Positions 59,752-64,000 of a DNA stretch of 64,000 nt are shown here, piece after piece. A program made the translations under genes and the position numbers. The notes under the pieces are model-generated. The model saw only the letters and a list, made by a program, of their open reading frames with translations, was not told where the DNA came from and searched no databases. How positions within the stretch are numbered: the first letter of the stretch is position 1; each line of letters starts with the position of its first letter. Origin of the DNA: Serpula lacrymans var. lacrymans S7.9 (Eukaryota; Basidiomycota; Agaricomycetes; Boletales; Serpulaceae); the NCBI RefSeq assembly GCF_000218685.1, contig NW_006763291.1, positions 2,512,308 to 2,576,307 of the forward strand, written 5' to 3'.

Positions 59752-60757
59752 TGTCATGCACCAAAGTTGATTGGTAGCATGGACAGGTGTCAATAATGAA
59801 GCGAATATTCAAAAGACTCGCCTTTGCGCCACACAAGCACAGTGCCATGTGGAATAGTAATTAATATTGCCCTTTTCGAACTTGTGGCTGATCAGCACCA
59901 CCTCTATTAGGCAATCCAGTCACGCTCACCTTTGCTTTTCCATCCGGTACTTTCCGTGTTTCGGCATTTTGGCAAATTTTCGCATCGCCACTGGCTACAC
60001 ATTGCATTGCGCCCTCGCTTTTGTTGTTTCCCTTACTCCCCTTCCTTTGCCTAGCCCCACCATGGGCCCCTTCCTCTCCTTTTTATTCTCACCTGACGGT
60101 CGTTTCTGGATCCCCATTCTAATCCACTTTTCCGTCACCTCCACCCTCCTCCTCCTCATTTTATTTGCACCCCCACCATTTCTGATGTCACCACTTCCTA
60201 TCCGCTTCCGTCGCCGATCCGTTGACCACCACGTGCCACTGCTGATATCAGCAAAGCCCTGGCGGCCGGTTCAAATAGGGCAACAGGTCCATCTTTATGA
60301 CGTCGATCTACCATCATATACTATCAAAACATCGGTCGCTCGTCTTGCCTGGTTGGAGCGTGGGTGGGTAATTTTTGAGCTGGAGAAGGTTCATCCCCTT
60401 GCGTCGCCCATGTTCATCGCTGTCCCATTCACTTGGGTACACTTATCTTTTGTCCATTGTCTTCGCTACAGCTACACCTACCACACGCTGCCTGAGACTC
60501 ACTTGTTCCAAATTGGGACTACTCCTCTCCCTCCCTCGTTTGATCAGGTGGTCCAACACAACCAGTCCATTGGTAAGGCCATGGAACTGTCGGATTTGGA
60601 CTAGGTAGTGGACCGGTGGCTCCAGTTTCTTTTTCTTCAGCAGAACATTCATTTACAGTGCAATTATTTTTGATTTTTGAATCATTTTTATGGACACATA
60701 TTTTTTTAGAATGCCTGACTGACAATAAAGGAACTGTGTTGATACTGATAGTGTTTT
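59752..60757 (+). repeat. Right copy of the inverted ~1-kb repeat
   Basis: Starts TGTCATGCACCAAAGTTG at 59,752 and matches the reverse complement of 47,926-48,913. The match ends near a shared AATAAAG and GTTGA.ACTGATA. Sequence continues with promoter-like features (TATATAAACCCC near 61,015), so the repeat may be the first part of a longer LTR here. Confidence 0.75.
59867..60604 (+). CDS. Conserved repeat-borne membrane protein ORF, function unknown
   Basis: Unrecognised. A 245-residue frame; the start shared with the left copy is more likely 60,062 (MGPFLSFLFSPDGRFWIP), giving about 180 residues. It has a hydrophobic segment (ILIHFSVTSTLLLLILFAPPPFL), a basic patch (FRRRSVDHH), a beta-like middle (ISAKPWRPVQIGQQVHLYDVDLPSY), and a second moderately hydrophobic stretch (MFIAVPFTWVHLSFVHCL). 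Ends GKAMELSDLD. The left copy keeps most of the sequence but has a stop. It may be an accessory ORF of an LTR element. Confidence 0.45.
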   Translation: MPFSNLWLISTTSIRQSSHAHLCFSIRYFPCFGILANFRIATGYTLHCALAFVVSLTPLPLPSPTMGPFLSFLFSPDGRFWIPILIHFSVTSTLLLLILFAPPPFLMSPLPIRFRRRSVDHHVPLLISAKPWRPVQIGQQVHLYDVDLPSYTIKTSVARLAWLERGWVIFELEKVHPLASPMFIAVPFTWVHLSFVHCLRYSYTYHTLPETHLFQIGTTPLPPSFDQVVQHNQSIGKAMELSDLD

Positions 60758-61440
60758 GCCTTGCCCTTTTTTTTACTGCATCTTCCCATGACATCATGAT
60801 TTTCCTGCTCTCTTTTTGCTATTGGACTTTACTTTATGGCTGTACAAACCTGTGACATTACTCACAGCATTTATTGTTCTATCTCTTTCTTTTCCTTTTT
60901 TTGACAATCTTATCCTGTACTACCTACGCAGGATTCGTCAGCATACATTCCTTCCTTCATGTTCTTTCTCATTCTTTTGCACAGCTATACTGTGCATAGC
61001 CTACTTTTCTTTTACTATATAAACCCCTGTATTTTACCTTGTAAAAAAAGAACAAGAACTCCAATCCAGACTTCTTCTCTACCCTCAAGTTCACTACTCT
61101 ACTACTTGTGATCCAGTGTGGTCACAACACTTCCCACTTCTACCACTGTTAACTGCTGTCATCGTCACTCGTCACTTTTTGAAAGTGATTGTCATCCCCT
61201 TCGATTAGAGTCCTTCTGAGCACTACAGTTTGTGCGTCAGGAGCCTGCTATCACTGGGAACCTCGTCATATTGTCGTTCTCAAACCTACCTTGTGCTACG
61301 ATTAGCAAGGTAGTGCTCGTCTATACTCGTCACAAAGCCCCTATCCTTCTATAAATTCAACTATCCCTCCTCCTCAAAACCCACACTCATACACCTCTGG
61401 GTTTTACTTTGAAGGATCTTTATATGTACCACCCCACGAA
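60758..61440. other. Probable LTR remainder or promoter region
   Basis: About 680 bp, T-rich, with TATATAAACCCCTG near 61,015 followed by a C/T-rich stretch and GTGGTCACAACA (61,118-61,129), a plausible LTR 3' end. No duplication matching the sequence before 59,752 was found, so the LTR reading is unproved. Confidence 0.4.
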
Positions 61441-61583
61441 CAACCAGACCACTCCACTGTTCTAGGAGGCAAAGCCCATAAACAAGTTTCGTGGAATCTG
61501 GGAGGATTGTGTGTTAGTTTGTTTTGTGTGTGGTTTTCTAACTGCAGTTCTCATCATCAACAGCGTCCCAAAATTGTGCTTCT

Positions 61584-64000
61584 GTGACTCTTAGTTACAT
61601 TCACTCCACAGGCAAGCCATGTAACAAACTTGGCAACACCTTGCCAGCAAATGCACCAGTGTCGCCTGCCCCACAGCCTCCACTTAATGATTGGACACCA
61701 TACCAGGATCAGGTTTCATTTGAGACTGCAGAGTTTCTGTATAGAAAGGAGGAGATGTCAGCGGACCATATAGACACATTATTAGACCTCTGGAAGGCAT
61801 TGTTTGTGAAAAACAAACTATTCAGCGAGGACACCACACCTTTTACTGACCATACTAATCTACACAATACAATAGACTCCACACCTATTGGCGGCATTCC
61901 CTGTAAGTTGTTTTTGTTGTCTTACAGTGGCCAAATGCCTCAAATTGATTCCCCTTCATGGATGTCTCAATCTTTCGATGTGTGGTTCTGTTCACCCCGT
62001 GCACTGGTGCATAATATCCTCAAAAACCCAGAATTCAAGAATGAAGTCGACTACGCACCATTGAGGGAGTTTGATCACAATGGAAAACAAAAATGGCAGA
62101 ACTTCATGTCTGGCAGCTGGGCCTGGAAATAGGCCGGCAAAATAGCAGAGGATCCACAAACTCACGGTTCCATGTTTGTCCCTGTAATTCTTGGGAGTGA
62201 CAAGACCACTCACTGTCTCAGTTGCAACTGGACAGAACAAATATTATCCACTCTATCTTTTAATTCGAAACATTCACAACAATATTTGTTGTGCCCACAA
62301 AAATGGTGTTGTATTAGTAGGATTTTTGGCCATCCCAAAAAGTAAGTTTTGCAAGTTCTGCCGCCAACTTTTCCATACATCATTAGCTTTTATCCTTCAG
62401 GATATTTGGCCAGGAATGACCAATCCCAAGGTAGCACGTAATAAAACTAAGTGAAACTCAGCCGCTGCCCGAGAGGCTATAGAAACGACTGAGGTATTCC
62501 TATACTAAACCCCCTACTACTTATAGTCGGAGGTGCTACTCGCTACAGTATAATAACTCCTAGGAGAACAATGGTTACTCCATGGAGTGGTGGCTATACT
62601 CCATGGAGAACAATGGCTGCTTCAGCAGAGACCGGGTTTATCCGGTTTTGTCAGCACGATGCCCCGACCAACACCCCCGACGAGCTACCTCCGGGCTTGG
62701 ACCATATATAGCTGATTACCCAGAACAAGCATTGCTGGCTTGTATTGTCCAGGGATGGTGTCCACGGTAAGTCCAGTTTAATCCTCATATAGTAATTAAT
62801 GCTCAAACATTTTTCAATCAGCTGTACAGCGCTACCAACCAACCTTGATGGAGAAGGCAAAAGACGTTCAGAAGAGCATACAGAAGTGCTTGTCAATTGT
62901 TTGGATTTAGGTGTATTGTGGGATGAGTATGGCATTGTAGGGGACCTGGTAGTAAGTTCTCTCTCATGTTTTCAATGTATTATCTGATCTATAATATAAT
63001 TTGTCCGGTTCCTCTAAGCCTTTTACCAATGACTTTCCACGCGCTGATATTCATGAGCTCTTGGCTCCTGACTTACTTCATCAGCTCATCAAGGGTACCT
63101 TCAAGGATCATCTAGTCACCTGGGTCGAAGAATATATCACATAAACTTATAGCTCAACTCGTGCAAACAAAATACTAGACAATATTGACCAAAGGTATGT
63201 TGCCTTTGTGGTTATTTTTATATATAGACTAGCTAATGAACACTGGTTAGAATTGCTTCGGCACCTCATTTTTCAGGTTTGCGCCGCTTCCCTCAAGGCC
63301 GTGGATTCAAACAGTGGACTGCAGACAACTCAAAAGCACTAATGAAGGTGCAAAACTACTTTACAGTTGTAATTACATATCCACTGACATAATACTAGGT
63401 TTACCTTCCAGCCATTGAAAGACATGTCCCCCCCTGACATAGTACGCACATTTCGTGCATTCCTGGAATTCTACTATCTAGTCCGACGTGATGTCCATGA
63501 CAAAGATACACTAGCAAAGATACAAGACACCCTCAGCAAATTTCATCAATACCGAACAATATTTCAAAATCTTGGTGTCAGGCCAACCGGGTTTTCTCTA
63601 CCTCGTCAGCACTCAATGACGCACTACTACTGCCTCATTCAAACATTTGGTGCTCCAAATGGACTTTGTTCATCAATTACTGAATCAAAGCACATTCAGG
63701 CTATCAAGAAGCCCTGGCGTTGCTCGAGCAAGAACAAAGCCCTTGGCCAAATGCTACTTATTAACCAGAGGCTAGATAAACTTGCAGCATCCCGGATTTC
63801 CTTCACCAGCTGAGGGATAGTATCTGGTACGGTTCTCCCTGATACATATATCCAGGCTGGCTTGCTAGGTTTTTATCATATTTTTCTATCATTACCATGG
63901 TTTTACTGACATTTTCAATAATTTACTCTTTCTTACCAGATGTTCCTGGCCATCATCAGCTCATGACCAATGCCGACACTGACTCAAATGCTGTCAATAA
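61584..64000 (+). pseudogene. Plavaka transposase, broken, runs off the window
   Basis: DNA transposase typical of basidiomycetes. Blocks in order: LNDWTPYQDQVSFETAEFLY, HTNLHNTIDSTPIGGIP, EVDYAPLREFDHNGKQKWQNFMSG, MFVPVILGSDKTT, SVATGQNKYYPLYLLI, GLGPYIADYPEQALLACIVQGWCP, TALPTNLDGEGKRRSEEHTE, FPRADIHELLAPDLLHQLIKGTFKDHLVTWVEEYI, RFPQGRGFKQWTADNSKALMK and MTHYYCLIQTFGAPNGLCSSITESKH. Damage includes TAG at about 62,130, a one-base shift near 62,210, and a solo copia LTR at 62,439-62,653. The end lies beyond 64,000 (HHQLMTNADTDSNAVN at the edge). Confidence 0.9.
62439..62653 (-). mobile_element. Solo copia LTR (215 bp) inserted in the Plavaka transposase
   Basis: Same family as the LTRs at 49,606 and 59,321, flanked by the 5-bp duplication GCACG at 62,434-62,438 and 62,654-62,658. 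It is about 107 bp shorter, lacking the segment between the two internal CTCAGCC..GAGGCTATAG repeats. Its duplication fixes the true LTR borders for the family. Confidence 0.93.

Noticed and set aside
47926..60757. The two inverted 1-kb repeats as TIRs of one large (about 12.8 kb) transposon or a DIRS-like element.
   Set aside because: No tyrosine recombinase or transposase joins them, flanks do not match, and the interior is better explained by separate insertions.
59752..61129. A complete 1.38-kb solo LTR.
   Set aside because: The start and GTGGTCACAACA end look plausible, but no matching flanking duplication was found and the left copy lacks the second part.

Overview
The window is genomic DNA of a filamentous basidiomycete, most likely an agaricomycete. 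Genes are dense and cut by many short (about 50-70 bp) GT..AG introns. The nuclear-encoded proteins are of fungal type, and the repeats belong to classes typical of mushroom-forming fungi: Plavaka transposase, a CxC2 cysteine cluster of the KDZ type, and Ty1/copia elements. I assembled the gene models by hand from exons that join into conserved families, so splice sites are approximate unless stated.

Bases 1-30,210 form a compact euchromatic block of conserved eukaryotic genes. In order they are: PIG-S GPI transamidase subunit (5' truncated by the window edge), the GID/CTLH ubiquitin-ligase subunit Fyv10/Gid9/MAEA, a PAQR/Izh-type receptor-like membrane protein, a cytochrome P450, mitochondrial Rrg9/neugrin (-), coactosin, a GNAT acetyltransferase of the diamine type (-), NAC beta (Egd1/BTF3), a paxillin-like LIM protein, an orphan XPG/Rad2-family nuclease (-), COPI alpha, a small unrecognised protein, an Afi1/DENN-like polarity protein, and a WW-domain membrane protein (-).

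Bases 30,211-37,028 are gene-poor and hold an old, diverged tandem duplication plus unrecognisable decayed sequence. Bases 37,029-43,332 return to conserved genes: the complex I assembly factor NDUFAF2 (-), the proteasome lid subunit Rpn3 (-), tRNA-Cys(GCA), oligosaccharyltransferase subunit Swp1/ribophorin II, and tRNA pseudouridine synthase Pus4.

Bases 43,333-64,000 are a nested transposon graveyard. It contains a tRNA-headed or hAT-like remnant, fragments of Plavaka elements in opposite orientations, a CxC2 fragment, a pair of inverted ~1 kb repeats that carry a conserved membrane-protein ORF, and a complete Ty1/copia element on the minus strand (49,606-59,662). The copia element has itself been hit by a solo LTR (57,791-58,187, duplication ATTAC) and by a 4,334-bp terminal-inverted-repeat element (53,334-57,667, 8-bp duplication TGATAACC). 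The latter has in turn been hit by another solo LTR (55,440-56,137, duplication GTTTG).

The most unusual feature is that 4.3-kb TIR element. I see no transposase in it, but it carries a long array in which the near-palindrome GGGATNNTCCC, also present in its TIRs, is laid out in 21-bp modules.
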